Shown piece after piece: positions 1 through 13,500 of a stretch of DNA of 64,000 nt (positions are counted from its first letter, which is position 1; the number at the start of each line of letters is the position of its first letter). The stretch covers positions 7,888,587 to 7,952,586 of the forward strand of contig OX465120.1 of the NCBI GenBank assembly GCA_949987565.1, read 5' to 3'. Under the pieces are notes generated by a model. That model worked only from the letters and a program-made list of their open reading frames with translations, had not been told where the DNA came from and made no database searches. Position numbers and translations under genes: made by a program. This DNA is from Luidia sarsii. Lineage: Eukaryota > Echinodermata > Asteroidea > Paxillosida > Luidiidae.

Positions 1-26
1 ACTTCGTACACTTGATATGTTTTGGT

Positions 27-150
27 AAAATGGCAAAGAAAACTTTGACTGGAGTGGGACTTGAACCCGAGATTCTAGTTTTGAGTACCAGTGCTCTTAT
101 CATCTTAGCTACCCAGCCCTTAGATGGTGACCTTCCCAAATAATCAAGTG
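27..150 (-). mobile_element. tRNA-derived SINE (family S1), minus orientation
   Basis: The minus strand carries a tRNA-like head: an A-box-like GTAGCTAAGATG stretch, a B box read as GGTTCAAGTCC near 57-67, then the tail AAAGTTTTCTTTGCCATTTT. The same head and tail recur at about ten places in the window (190, 24350, 26965, 28090, 45155, 59610, 60360, 60617). It is a dispersed SINE, not a tRNA gene, because the acceptor stem is imperfect and the conserved tail follows. It forms an inverted pair with the copy at 190-305. Confidence 0.7.
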
Positions 151-189
151 GTCTTTGCCTGGGTTTGAAGCATTTATCCATTACCTGCT

Positions 190-305
190 TGTTGACTATT
201 TAGGGAGGTTGCTGTCTAAGGTCTGGATAGCTCAGATGGTTAGTGTTGGTACGTCAAAACAGAGGCTTCGGGTTCAAGTCCTGGTCCAGTCAATTTCTTC
301 TTCGA
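190..305 (+). mobile_element. tRNA-derived SINE (family S1), plus orientation
   Basis: The head contains an A box (TAGCTCAGATGG) and a B box (GGTTCAAGTCC); the acceptor-like ends CTGGAT and GTCCAG can pair. The usual S1 leader (TTGACTATTTAGGGAGG) precedes it. The segment between the boxes differs from copy to copy, as expected for a decaying SINE. With the minus copy to its left it can fold into a long hairpin. Confidence 0.7.
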
Positions 306-1464
306 CATTTTTAAAAACCCTTTTAAAATGCATGTACAGTATACATGTTCAAACAAAAAGGGGTGTTATTGGAACTGTTAAACAAATTATGAAAATGTGA
401 ATGGAAATTTACTGGAACTTCAAGATCTCTGTCCTAATGCACTGCACTAGGGCATATACATGTACCACATGACGAACATCCATGTACAGTACATGTAGCT
501 ATCCAGCCTTCCGTTGTGATGGGGTCATACCTAATAGTCTAGTCCACCATTTTGGATAGGACGGGCACGGGGGCACCGATTATAACCGCTGTATATCTCC
601 TTGGGTCACATTTCCATTTTGATTAAGAAAATATAGGCCCCTTTAGAAGCATTTTATTTCATGATACGTATTTCATTCAGAAATGTATGCATGTAATGTT
701 ACATGTACTCAGAGCCTTTACAACTGAACAAGACGCTGTAGTTTACCAAAGGAGTAGGCCTATGGTTTACTTAACCATAGGCCTACATATACATACATGG
801 TACAGTATGCCTAGCTGTACTAGCTCACTGTAAAACCACAAGGCCATCATCATGTAGATAACCTTTTGGTGAGTTTGTACATGTGATGTATGTATTGCCT
901 GTATTGAATTACATGTGTAAAGTCACTGGGCTGCATCTGGCCCAAATACGGTCACACAGCCATGCTACACCCTATGTATGCCCAGGGTCTTCACTTACCA
1001 CTGTTTCAAAATCACTTCTTGGTAAACATCACAGATGTGCATTTTTTCATGTGCATGTATGTGTAGGTCTGTGGTGTAGACTTCTATCGACACAGATCAG
1101 TCGGCGATAACCTATAGGGCGCTGTTTGTAATTTCAGCGTAATCTGAATTATTTCTTACAATTTTATGTGAAAACTGAAGTTTTTTGTTGGTGTCTTTTT
1201 CTACTCTCTGAGATTACCATTCAAGCTAAAACCTTCACATTACTTTTTTTGAATGTTTAGGCCTAATGGTTTAACACACAAACTATGGCAATCTTTTGAC
1301 TTTTAGCATTGAGTAACAATTTTTTTCTCCTTAGATACATGTAGTATTCATTACAAATTTACCCGACTTTTCTACTTTGACACACATGCACATAGCAGTT
1401 GATTTGCACATCTTTAGTGCAGACACTTAAATAATTAATTACCTTTGTCTTTTCCTTCTTAAAG
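306..1464. other. non-coding stretch before the first GATD1 exon seen
   Basis: AT-rich sequence with scattered ACATGT and TAGGCCTA palindromes. I looked for the missing first GATD1 exon (start Met plus a short strand ending in a Gly-type split codon) and did not recognise one. The short open frames here have no domain or splice support. Confidence 0.5.
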
Positions 1465-1541
1465 GTGTTCCAGCTCAGTCCTTCATCCATGCGTTCACTT
1501 TGTGCCACTCGGCCTTTACTTTACAGTTAGCATCACCAGAT
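1465..1541 (+). CDS. GATD1: GATD1 exon a ([10 protein letters not shown]...)
   Basis: A pyrimidine-rich tract and AG precede 1465; GTAAGT follows 1541. The first two bases complete a split codon (Gly if the previous exon ends in G), then 25 codons read [15 protein letters not shown] and so on. It matches the second strand-helix of GATD1. Confidence 0.9.
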
Positions 1542-4500
1542 GTAAGTGTAAAATAGAACATACACTATGACATTTAAACACTTGTAATCTCTTAATGCAA
1601 ACCATCAATAGAAAATTAAAAAAACATTCCTGTAACTGAGGAATGCAGAACTTGCCAGTAATAATGGCATCATAATGAGACAAAGGATCAGGACACCGCA
1701 AGGCTTTTGGCTGTGACTGTTCAGTGGCACAGGGCAGGAACTCCGGGTTAAAAAGGGCACAGCACTTTTTCCTTTTAAACTTCGGCAAATTAAGGAGATC
1801 ACGGCAATTTCTGCATTTTTGAAGGGCATCGAGGCAATCGCCAAAAAAATCCGGGGCATCACGACAATTGAACAATTTCTAGTACAGATACTAACACTGT
1901 CAGCACCTGAAAATACTGACAAATAGACGCTGAAGGCACTGAGTCGTTTCAGGTCTCCCACAAATTATATCATCGTTTCTGTGGGACCACAATGCCTAAA
2001 AAAAGTGGGTTTTCCACCTTAAAAAATTACGTCTAAAATAGGTTTTAGTCAGCTGCTAACACTGCTACTGCTAGTGCTAGTGCTAGGCAGCCTGATGACA
2101 ACAATATCTGAAAATAGATTCTCAGAAAAAATACAAATAAAAGGAGTCTCAATAGGCTACATAATTTGTAAAGATGGATTTGTGTTTTGTAAGCAGCTAG
2201 GTCCACCCTAAACAAGATTATCAGAGCTTATTATTGTATAAAGTCGCACCCCTCTCATGCCTAATGGAATAGTCCATGCTGTCAAGGAATCGTAATGATG
2301 TGGGCTCGCTGGGCTGTGTGCAATGTTTAGCTGGCAGTGCGCTCGGTACGGTGATGCTTCCATGTGTGCTGCACACACAGCAGTCTGGATTCTATTTCAT
2401 GCGCGCTGTGACAACGGCCGCGCGTCGGCTGGCAGTCCGATCTGCCCATCCATCCCGTCAGCCAAAAGGGCACGGGATGCTGTCGTGAATTTCCTTCCCT
2501 GGTGGCAACAGTGCCATTGAGAAAATCTTGTTTAAAATCTTATTTGTGTGCCAGTCACATGTTCACAATTACCACATCACAAGTATGTGCAGTACATGAA
2601 CATGCTCATTATCATTGATCCTCTTGTCTTTCTATAGTCTTGGAGACATTTTCTCAGTTTCCCATTGTTATTGTTAAACAAACAAAGGAAAGGAAACAGA
2701 CTAGTTTATTTTAAAGGTTTTTCTTTTACAGAAAAAGCCGATTGATTTTATTGAACAAGATGAGAGCAGCAAGCGATGGTTATATGAGTTCAGAACCAAA
2801 CCATTTTCAACACCTGTGGAGTTAAATACAATTGACGGTACGTGGCAAATACCAGTACATGGAGATACTGTTGTAAATTAGTGTATTATGCCTCAATTTC
2901 ACCTTAAATTGTCAAAAAATCAAAAGGTTTTACTCAAGCTGTTAGCAGTGCGTGTTAAAACCCTACTTCTTAAGTTGGTTTGGTTGTTGTTGGCATATAT
3001 GTACATTTAACATGATATTTGTTTTACTTATCAATCACTCCCGGTTTTGTCAATTGTAGATGAGTATAAATATGCAGAACTGTACATCTAACAGCTAACA
3101 TTGACACTGATGTGTATATTTTTCTGTCTGTAGCTGATCGCTATGCAGCCCTTCTCTTGGTTGACTCTCCTGGGGCGCTCCATGACTTAGCACACGATAA
3201 AGACCTGGCACAAATTTTACACCATTTCAAAACAGAAGCAAGTATGTATACCTGATTTATACATGATGAGACATGAAATGAAATTATAGTACCTATGTGT
3301 GTATTTGCATGTACAGGGTTATTTGTAATTTCCTAATTAAACGAGATGTTATGAAATGAAATTGAAGTTTAATTATAATGCTACCGAAAGACCACTAGCA
3401 CTTCGGCCTTACTTGATATTGCACCTGCCACCGGTATTTGTTATCAGACTTGAGAGAGTCTTTTGTTAAAATAGGCTACTCCCTATATAAGTGAGCCCTG
3501 CCGTCCATGCCTTAGGGCATTTTTGAAGGAAGTTTGGCAGTAAAACTGGGAGGGAAGTCAAGCAGGGAGGGACCGTTAGCCCTTCAGTGCTAGTGGTCTT
3601 TCGGTAGAATCCTAATTAAACTTCAATTTCATTTCATTACATCTCGTTTAATTTAAAATTCTACCTCAAAACCACATAGCACTTCCACCGTATTTGAGAT
3701 ATTTAGAGCAGCTGCCAACATTTCCAATAACAACTAGAAATTTATGTCTTTTGGCAAACAGAACATAACGCTTTTCCGCATCTGGTTCTCTTAAAAAAAA
3801 AAATTAGGTAATTTTTTTTTTTTTTTACATCAACGGGATTCGAACCCGTAACCTCCATTCCTAACCCAATACGCACGTGCATATTTTGTGCACAAAGTGT
3901 ATGGGACCTCATTATTTTTTTCAAAAAATCATAATAATTCTGAACAATGATCGATTGCTTCCAAACTCAGGATTATAAATGTCTAGCACAATAGCTACCT
4001 GCACACTAAATTTCGAGACGATTGACCTTTGGCAAATAGGTGTTTTAAAAACACGCATTTTGATGACGTCACGATTGCGTCATGGCATTTTGGCCCCGGA
4101 GGGTGTTTCTACACTACATCCCTAATAGATATAAACAAAAACAAGAAAAAAATCTTGCTCCGTTGGCCAAATATGCTCAATTGAATGTTAAAATCTTAAA
4201 AGTTTATGACCTCATTAATATTCATGAGATGACGTCATGATCAAATGAGGGCAATTTTTGGATACACCTTTTCCCAACTTAGATATAGTGCATAATTGGA
4301 ACCAAACGAATTTGCATTTTTGCTTTTATTTAAGTTTGAAATTTGCCCCTTTAAAGCACTGTCACGTGACACTTGGTGACGGCATGAAGTTTTAAAGATA
4401 ACTGTGCACAACTTCAGCAAGGGCTCTATGCATTTGTCAAGTTTGAAAAAAATCAAAGTTTGTTCAATGGCAAAAGTGCCCTACGAAAAAACCCTGTGCT

Positions 4501-7500
4501 GTGTCTATGGGATTATTCCGACCAGAAAAAGAAGAAGAAGAAGAAGAAGAAGAAGAAGAAGAAGACAAAAAAAAAAAATTAGAACAAGAACAATAGCTTT
4601 TCCGTATGGAACGGAAAAGCTAAAAATCTTAACAAGAACAATAGCTTTTCCGCTACGCGGCGGAAAAGCTAACTAGAAATTTATGTTTGTTGGCAAACAG
4701 AACATAACGCTTTTCCGCATCTGGTTCTCTTAAAAAAAAAAAAAAAAAAAAAATTGATGAAAAAAAAATTGACATCAACGGGATTCGAACCCGTAACCTC
4801 CATTCCTAACCCAATACGCACGTGCATATTTTGTGCACAAAGTGTATGGGACCTCATTATAATATTCAAAAAATCATAATAATTCTGAACAATCTTTAAA
4901 TATAGTGGGCCTGACGTTTCGATCCTAGCAGGACCTTTTTCAAAGGCAGAGTGACAAGGACAAAACAGATACATGTACACGGAGGAAGGGGGGGAGAGTG
5001 AATAGGACACGGATGAGAAACAAAGGACAAAGAGTGAAGCTGGTAGGGAGAGATCAAAGGGAAGGGCAAGCAGTGGGGTAGGGATTAGTGAGAGGAGGGG
5101 GAAAGATCAAAGAGAAGGGCAAGGAGTAGGGTAGGGATTAGTGACAAGAGGGGGAAAGATCAAAGAGAGAAGTGTGAAGGACTGAACACAAAAGAAGGAT
5201 TATCAGAAAGCTGCATGGTGTTAGTCATTACCCTCCTAGATGTTGAGACCATGTGGTTGAATAGTCCGAAGACGCTTCATCCACATTTTCTCATGGCTGA
5301 GACGGACAGCATTACTACGGTGACCAAGTGATTCTATGCCCAGTACACTCATATCTGATATCGAATGATCAGGGAGATTGAAGTGATACCCAACAGGGGT
5401 GTCCATTTTACCGGTTTTGATAGTAGACCTATGGCCATAGATCCGTTTTTTGAGGGTGTTTTTGGTCTCGCCAATAGTCGCCAACATACTGAATATTACA
5501 AACTCTACAAGAGATGAGGTATATGATGTTTGAGGTAGTGCACGTGATAGAGCCATAGGTCGTGTGGGTAGTTCCAGAAGAATGACCATTGAAAGAGTCT
5601 ATTTCCTTGACATGTGTCTTGCAAACAATGCATTTCGAGGTACACTTAAATGTACCAAATTTGGTTGGAGGGGAAGAGTCCAAAGGGGGAACCTCTGCTC
5701 GGACAATTAAGTCACGCAGGTTACGGGGGCGCCCGAAAGCCAAAACAGGCGAATTAGGAATGGCTTCAGCCAGACGATCTGAAGTGTGGAGAATATGGTG
5801 GTTTTCCTTAGTTATCTTCCTGAGAGGAGGAAGAGAAGGGTGGTAGGAAGTAACTAAGGGAACCTTGGGCTTGTCCTTGGGACCTGGTGGCTTTTGTTTT
5901 AGTGCCGAACTTCTGGGAATGGAATAGACTTTAGCAATTGTGTCCTTCTGTTACCAATTTTGTCCTTCCGTTACTGGAGCTTTGGTAACGGAAGGACAAG
6001 TCATAATTGTTAATTAATAAACGTAATGATGTAGAGACATCAAAGTGGTTGACTATTATTTACCAGCCTGAACTCACTTTTTTTTTAAATTTTCTCTGAA
6101 TCTTTACTGCAATTGTGGAAAATATATTGATAAATTATGTGTAATTTTTGGTAACGGAAGGACATTTAATTTTTTAAAGGAGCAAAATATTCAAAAACGA
6201 TTTACAATTTGTTTCTGCAGTCTCATTTATAGCCTGATTACTGATATTAACATTGTTTTGAGGTTTGAAATGCATTTAGGCCTATAATCCTAGAACAGGT
6301 GACATACAATCTTCAAGAATTTCCACATTTTTTTTGAAAAAATGCTTTGATTGCACAATCCAAAATTTAGGCGGGGAAACGCGCAAAAAATCAAATTTCA
6401 AACTTACATCTTCAAAAAATAGACTTTCAGCTTTCATTTGAGACCGAATTTTTGCAATTTGAATATATATGAAATTTCCAGTGTCATGTTCACCTTTGCG
6501 TGGAATTACCCTAGCCGGGTGAGATCAAAGGGAAGGGCAGGGAGTATAGGGATGAGAAGAGGGAGAAAGATCAAAGAGAGAAGTGTGGAGGAGTAAACAC
6601 ACAAGAAGGATTATTACTCATTAGTAAAAGTAAATGCTACATGTATTTTTTTATACATCCGACGCAATGCCTTCAACGTCTGGTCAACTAAGTCTAACCA
6701 AAAGTAGAAGTTGTCTTTTGGACTTTTGAACTGGTAGTCGGCTTTTTGGATTTGGTATAATTATACATGTATCTGCCATTGCGCCCGTCATGTGTTGTCC
6801 GTCACCTCTTGCTTTTCGTTGTGTCCCAATTCTGTCATTTGCCAGTTCCGATCCATACACACAATTTTTCGTCGTGCGTCCGGCCTGTCGCCCGAAAACA
6901 ATTTCATCAAAACTGTTTAGGCCAACTTATCCACAGTGCATTTCACTCTTGCCTATTGTAAAAATATGCTGACTTGTTTCCATGAAAATCTATCAAAACA
7001 TCTTCCACCCGATACAGAAATTCCATTGATCCTCACATTTTCACCAAGTTGAAATCAGTCCCGCTACTAGAACTAGTACTAGACAGCGAAATATTCTGTC
7101 AATTGTGCAAAGCACATGGTAAAAGCATGGAGGTAGAGGAGCATGGTAAAAGTAACTATTTTGGCCCTCAAGTAAGGGGGTTATTTTCAGGGTTTAATTT
7201 TCAGAAAATGCGACATGTTTTTTGAGGTACGTATGCCATATGGTTGAAATAACAATGAGCAAAGGATGAGTAAATTATTGTAAGCATAGTGATGAAATGC
7301 TGCACTACATCATTTCATCACTATTTATGGAATTGTGGGGCTAACAAAGTAATGTTACTTATGTGCAAGTCAGATCATGTTTAATTTGGAGTATACAGCA
7401 GATTTCACGTCTAATTTAGAGTATACAGCAGATTTATACCTGCCCGGAAAAAAATGTTGCATCAGTTTGTTCCTTATAAAATATTTAAACTAAGGAATCA

Positions 7501-10500
7501 AACATTGCAAGTGATTTATTATTTACATTCATTTCAGTCTTATTCTTATAATTCTGGTATGAAATTCGTGAAAGGACATACAGAAATAACATGTAGATGT
7601 AACTTATCAACTTATACAACTACATGTATGATGTACCCTAAGATTAAAAGTCTTTTTGTAAATGTATTTTAATAGAATAGGGCCTATGATGTCGGTTATT
7701 CTCGACAATACCATACGTATAGTTACGTTACCGATGAAAGGATATTGCTTCTTCCAAGTGGAATACGGCACTGTAGCGTTTCATTACAGACATTGATTAT
7801 ATTTCCTTATATGCATTTTCCTCTGTTACTTTTTTCAATTTGCTGATCAATACTGTATATCCTTATTTCCACATAAGACACCGTGTAATTGTTTTGTCAC
7901 ATGTCCACCATTTCATAGAATTGTTGTTACTCACTACTTCCTGGACCTACACTTACACTGTACAGCCTCAAGCAATTACTTGCACACATTGTTTTACACC
8001 AGTGAGGCTGACCAATGACCCTGAGTGGTCAGTGCTCTGTCCAGTGTTGCACTCCTGACTATGAGTCATCATTTTTTCTTAGAAAGCTACCCTGACTTGT
8101 TTGTTTCTCAATCTACCAATTCTTTCTCCTAAGACTATTTCTCACTTCTCCTGCTACCTTCATTCGAGCCACATCACTTTTCTTAGCGCTCCACCTTTCA
8201 ACTTGGGCATTCAAGCATAGCTCTGTACATATACATGTACACTGTCTTGTACATCAATAAAAATACTGTACCGCCATCTCAGCCCAAGAGTAAATTAGTG
8301 TGTTCATTCCCCTTAACACTAAATTGGTGACCCAGACTCCGAACTATTGCAACCGAATTCAGCACAATGGCCACTTCCACTCCAAGCCAGCCACCAGTTT
8401 GTCCCAGTCCAGTGCCAGCCTCTGCTCCCATCGCCGCAGTCACAGCTCCAGTCACATCTCAACTGACGGAGCTGCAACAACTCCGGGATGCTGTGCACAA
8501 GTTGACAGCACAGGTGTCAGCTCTGTCCGCCCAGCCACGACACAGCAACAGCGGTCGCAGTCAGTCTCGCGACCGTCATCGCCGCGACCAGACCCCATCC
8601 CGCGATGAGCAGAAGGAGTGCTGGTACCATTGGAAGTATGGTACCAATGCTCGCAGATGCCAGCAGCCATGCTCCCACACTGCAGGTGCCGCCCAGAGCC
8701 AGGGAAACGGCCAAGCCGGCAACTAGGGGCAACAAGCCTTGCCGGTCACGCCGCACCCAGTTGCCTTTTCTACGTAACCGACCGCCACACTAAACACCAA
8801 TTCCTCGTTACACAGGAGCTGAGGTGAGCGTCATCCGTCCTTCAACTCACGAGCGCACCAACCGTCTACATGGACAAGATCTCCAAGCAGCAAACGCTTC
8901 CCCGATTGCTACTTACGGTGAGAGATCTTTGACATTGGACATTGGTCTCCGGCGACCATGCCGCTGGGTGTTTATTGTTGCGGAGGTTCACCATGCGATC
9001 ATTGGCGCGGATTTCCTCCGATATTTCAATTTTCTGGTCGACGTTCGCAATCGCAGGCTCATCGACGCCACTACCAACTTGAGCGTCAACGGTAAAGCCT
9101 TGAGCGCCCCAGCAATCAGTCCTGTCCTCGCAGCACCAACTCCATCACGCTTTGCGGACATTTTAAAGGATTTCCCCGACATCGCACGTCCTTCCTATCG
9201 TGACACACTGGTCAAGCACAATGTGACTCACCACATTGTCACGACTGGCCCACCAGCTGCTGCACGACCACGTCGACTTGCCCCCGACCGTCATAAGGCC
9301 GCAAAGGATGAGTTCCAACACATGCTGGCACTCGGCATCATCCGTCCTTCGGACAGTAACTGGTCATCTCCACTTCACATGGTCCCCAAGAAACAACCGG
9401 GAGATTGGCGACCATGTGGAGACTACCGGGCGCTGAATACAGCCACGGTGCCTGACCGCTACCCAGTGCCGCACATCCAAGATTTCACTGCATCACTCCA
9501 CGGAGCAACAGTTTTCTCGAAAATTGATCTTGTCCGTGCGTATCACCAAATACCCATGGCACCGGACGACATCGCTAAAACTGCAATCACTACACCCTTC
9601 GGACTGTTTGAATTTGTTCGAATGCCATTTGGATTGCGCAACGCCGCCCAAACGTTCCAACGCTTTATCGACGAAGTCACCCGCGGACTTGAATTTTGTT
9701 ATGCGTACATTGACGACCTTCTCATTGCCAGTCCCGATGCTGACCAACAGGCACAACATCTTCACTTGCTGCTCACCCGCCTCAACCAATATGGGGTCGT
9801 CATCAACCCAGCGAAAAGTCAATTCGGTGTGAATTCACTCGAGTTCCTTGGACATCACGTTGACTGTCATGGTGTTAAACCACTTGCAGATAAGGTCAGT
9901 GCTATCCACAACTTTCCCCAGCCAACAACTCAGACAAAGCTTAGAGAATTCCTCGGACTTGTCAATTTCTACCGCCGTTTTGTCACACGGTGCTCAAATG
10001 TCCTGCATCCGCTCACAGACCTGTTGACTAACGCGGGAAAGAAATCAGCTCCACTCGCATGGAATGACCAAGCCACAGCTTCATTTCAACAGGTCAAAAT
10101 TGCCCTCGCAAACGCTACCCTCCTTTCACATCCCAAGCCGGACGCTCCTCTTTGCGTCATGACGGACGCTTCGGATGTTGCCGTAGGAGCTGTGCTTCAA
10201 CAATGGGTAAACGACGCATGGCAGCCAATCTCGTTCTTCTCCAAAAAGCTGCAAATCGCTGAAACTCGCTACAGCACCTTTGGACGTGAACTTTTAGCAG
10301 TGTACCTCACTGTTCGCCATTTCCGTCACTTACTTGAGGGTCGTGAATTCTACGTCCTCACGGATCACAAACCCCTCACCTATGCGCTCTCGTCATCGGC
10401 AGACAGACATTCCCCACGCAAAATTTGCCATCTCGATTTCATTTTTCAGTTTACCTGCGACATCCGGCACGTAAAAGGTAAAGAGAACTTCACAGCCGAT

Positions 10501-13500
10501 GCCCTATCGCGTATCGAACTCAATGCCCTTCACCCAGAGCAGTCTGCACCGGTTGATTTTTGCAAGATGGCAGAGTTACAGCTTGCCAATGATGAACTCA
10601 CGCAACTTCGCAATTCTTCAACTTCGCTCACCTTCAGGGATGTTCCCCTACCAGCATGCGATACAACATTAACCTGCGACATTTCAACTGGCAACCCATG
10701 CCCATTTGTTCCTGCAGACCTACGCCGCGCAGTGTTCGACTCGCTGCATTCCTTGTCACACCCAGGGATTCGCACCACCCAACGTCTCATTACGGAACGC
10801 TACGTTTGGCCAGGTATGAACCGTGATGTTAGAACATGGGCACGATCTTGCATACAATGTCAGCGAGCAAAGGTTCATCATCACACCTTTGCACCCCTGT
10901 CCCAATTTCAGGCCCCAAGTGCAAGATTTGATCATGTCCACATTGATCTTGTGGGCCCATGGCCTCCATCCGATGGATGCAGCTACATCTTAACTTGCAT
11001 TGATCGTTTCACATGTTGGCCGGAAGCAATACCACTGCCCAACATCACAGCTGAGACAGTCGCACGTGCGTTTGTGACCAGATGGGTCGCTTCCTTTGGC
11101 GTTCCATCTACCATCACCACCGATCGAGGGGGTCAGTTTGAATCTGCACTTTTTCTCGCTCTGACAAACCTCCTTGGAACAAAACGCGTTCGCACCACCG
11201 CCTACCACCCAATCGCAAATGGCCTTGTGGAACGTTTTCACAGACAACTAAAGGCATCACTACGGGCCCAAGTGGACGCGCACAAATGGACAGAGACTTT
11301 ACCACTTGTTCTTCTCGGAATACGGACAGCGGTCAAGTCCGATTTCGGCCACAGTGTCGCTGAACGCGTATACGGCACAACCCTCCGTTTACCAGGAGAA
11401 TTCTTTGACACAACCGATACCACTAGTTTGGACCCCACGAACTATGTCCATCGCCTCAGGAACACAATGCACAATCTTCAGCCGCCGACACCTCGCACAC
11501 AGCAACGTCCCACTGTGCATGTTCCCAAGGACCTCCAGACATGCACACATGTTTTTGTTCGACGTGACTCGGTACGCAAACCCTTACAACCGCCCTACGA
11601 TGGACCCTTCAAAGTGCTCAGTCGTACCACCAAGCATTTCGTGCTTGACATGCACACTCGCACCGATACTGTGAGCATTGATCGACTAAAAAGCGCCACC
11701 ATGGATCACACTCAGGACACTAGTTCTATTCCCATTGCACCGCGCCCACCCGACCCTACAGACTCCATTGCGGACAATACTGACACAGCACAACCCACTG
11801 CTGTGCCATCTGCCCGCACCACCCGTTCTGGTCGCAGCGTGCATTGGCCTAAACGCTATGTCACATTCGTTCGCTACTAGCCACACACTCACTGGAAGGG
11901 GGCTCCTGTAGCGTTTCATTACAGACATTGATTATATTTCCTTATATGCATTTTCCTCTGTTACTTTTTTCAATTTGCTGATCAATACTGTATATCCTTA
12001 TTTCCACATAAGACACCGTGTAATTGTTTTGCCACATGTCCACCATTTCATAGAATTGTTGTTACTCACTACTTCATGGACCTACACTTACACTGTACAG
12101 CCTCAAGCAATTACTTGCACACATTGTTTTACACCAGTGAGGCTGACCAATGACCCTGAGTGGTCAGTGCTCTGTCCAGTGTTGCACTCCTGACTATGAG
12201 TCATAATTTTTTTTAGAAAGCTACCCTGACTTGTTTGTTTCTCAATCTACCAATTCTTTCTCCTAAGACTATTTCTCACTTCTCCTGCTACCTTCATTCG
12301 AGCCACATCACTTGTCTTAGCGCTCCACCTTTCAACTTGGGCATTCAAGCATAGCTCTGTACATATACATGTACACTGTCTTGTACATCAATAAAAATAC
12401 TGTACCGCCATCTCAGCCCAAGAGTAAATTAGTGTGTTCATTCCCCTTAACACTAAAGCACAACTGGAGAATTGAAAATATTATAGTGTCAAGCATGGTG
12501 GATCAATTGAACAAGTATGTCTATACATGTATATGTGAAGATATCAAAGGTCAAAGTGAAAATAAGCACTGTGCAAACATGACAAAAAAGATAAGTAATT
12601 TAAGAAATGGGCAATAGTGTGGTTTACCTATGGGTCCTTAGCTTGCAATTAGTAGTCAAAAGATAAGACCTATAGTTTCAAGCAATCACTTTTACATGTA
12701 TTTGCTCTTTATTTTTTTGTGGTTACTATGCAAGGTTGGAGCATGATTGGAGCATAGAGCAAGAAAACATTACATAAAAAATATGATCAAAACATACCTT
12801 TTTGGTGACAGTTTTTTTTTTATCTTACATTTCGGTGCACTGTTGTTATGTTCATTTGTGAGGGTAAGCCCCTTGTTTCCCCAGCCGACTTTGCTGATAC
12901 ATAAGCAAGTTGTGGGCTCACCCAGGTACGGGTACCAAGCAACTTTCTTCATCAATGTTCATATACAATCACCAGAAAAGTTTTCCATGGTCACCAGTGA
13001 AGTTGTTTCAGTCGTACCGTATGTCTGTCTCTGACCCACCTGATTGTTGATTAAATTAGGCTATTGGATGGTTTGGGAAAAATCAAAACCGAAACAAAAG
13101 AAAACCCACTTTTGGTCGGCAAAATGTATTCCATTTCTGAAACATAACACTTTTACTCAATCAAAAAGATTTAGGAATTTTTTCATTCAAAAATTAATGA
13201 CATCTAGTTTCACGTTTAAAAAAAATGCAAAACAAAAAAAAACTTTGATCTCGAATGCAAAACTGGAACAACTGGTAAGCCACCCAGGCCTACTACGTAA
13301 CACTACCAACAGCCAGGAGAAAATAATTTAAAAAAAGGCTGTCCTGTACACACACCCTGTATACCGGTCATGCACAGTACAGTGTACATGTACAGTACTG
13401 TATAGGGGGCACACAAATCACAGTGTTCATGTACATGTACACTGTACATGTACATGTACATACATGTACAGCACTGTACAGTGTTTTACCCCTGAGCTAT

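Larger units (their letters stand above)
3729..4676 (-). mobile_element. tRNA-like element S2, long copy
   Basis: On the minus strand a perfect Pol III B box (GGTTCGAATCC, 3838-3848) lies in a tRNA-like head ending CCCGTTGATGT followed by an A/T run. It is bounded by TAACTAGAAATTTATG-type sequence at both ends and continues into a long body holding TGACGTCA-type words and two hairpins near 4595 and 4643. Shorter copies lie at 4677 and 47275. I know no named family that it matches with confidence. Confidence 0.6.
7772..12457 (+). mobile_element. Gypsy-type LTR retrotransposon, nearly complete
   Basis: Two LTRs (7772-8323 and 11907-12457) flank a gag remnant and a full pol frame. GCAC occurs on both sides (7768-7771, 12458-12461) as a 4-bp target duplication. 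A primer-binding-like TTGGTGACCC follows the left LTR and a purine tract (GGAAGGGGGCTCC) precedes the right one. Gene order protease, RT, RNase H, integrase marks Gypsy. I count four substitutions and one single-base indel between the LTRs, so the insertion is young. It sits in a GATD1 intron on the same strand. It cannot be fully autonomous: gag is short and the protease frame is broken. Confidence 0.95.

Noticed and set aside
215..290. True tRNA gene
   Set aside because: The boxes are good, but the anticodon region is irregular, the acceptor stem imperfect, and the same head with a fixed tail recurs many times as a SINE.
1516..1961. Two overlapping minus-strand frames of about 118 codons
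   Set aside because: No domain, overlapping in different frames, and one runs into GATD1 exon a on the opposite strand.
3830..3870. True tRNA gene on the minus strand
   Set aside because: It has a perfect B box, but no cloverleaf can be completed and the segment is repeated at 4677 and 47275 within a larger element.
8452..8756. Minus-strand frames over the gag region
   Set aside because: They are shadows of the gag frame on the opposite strand.
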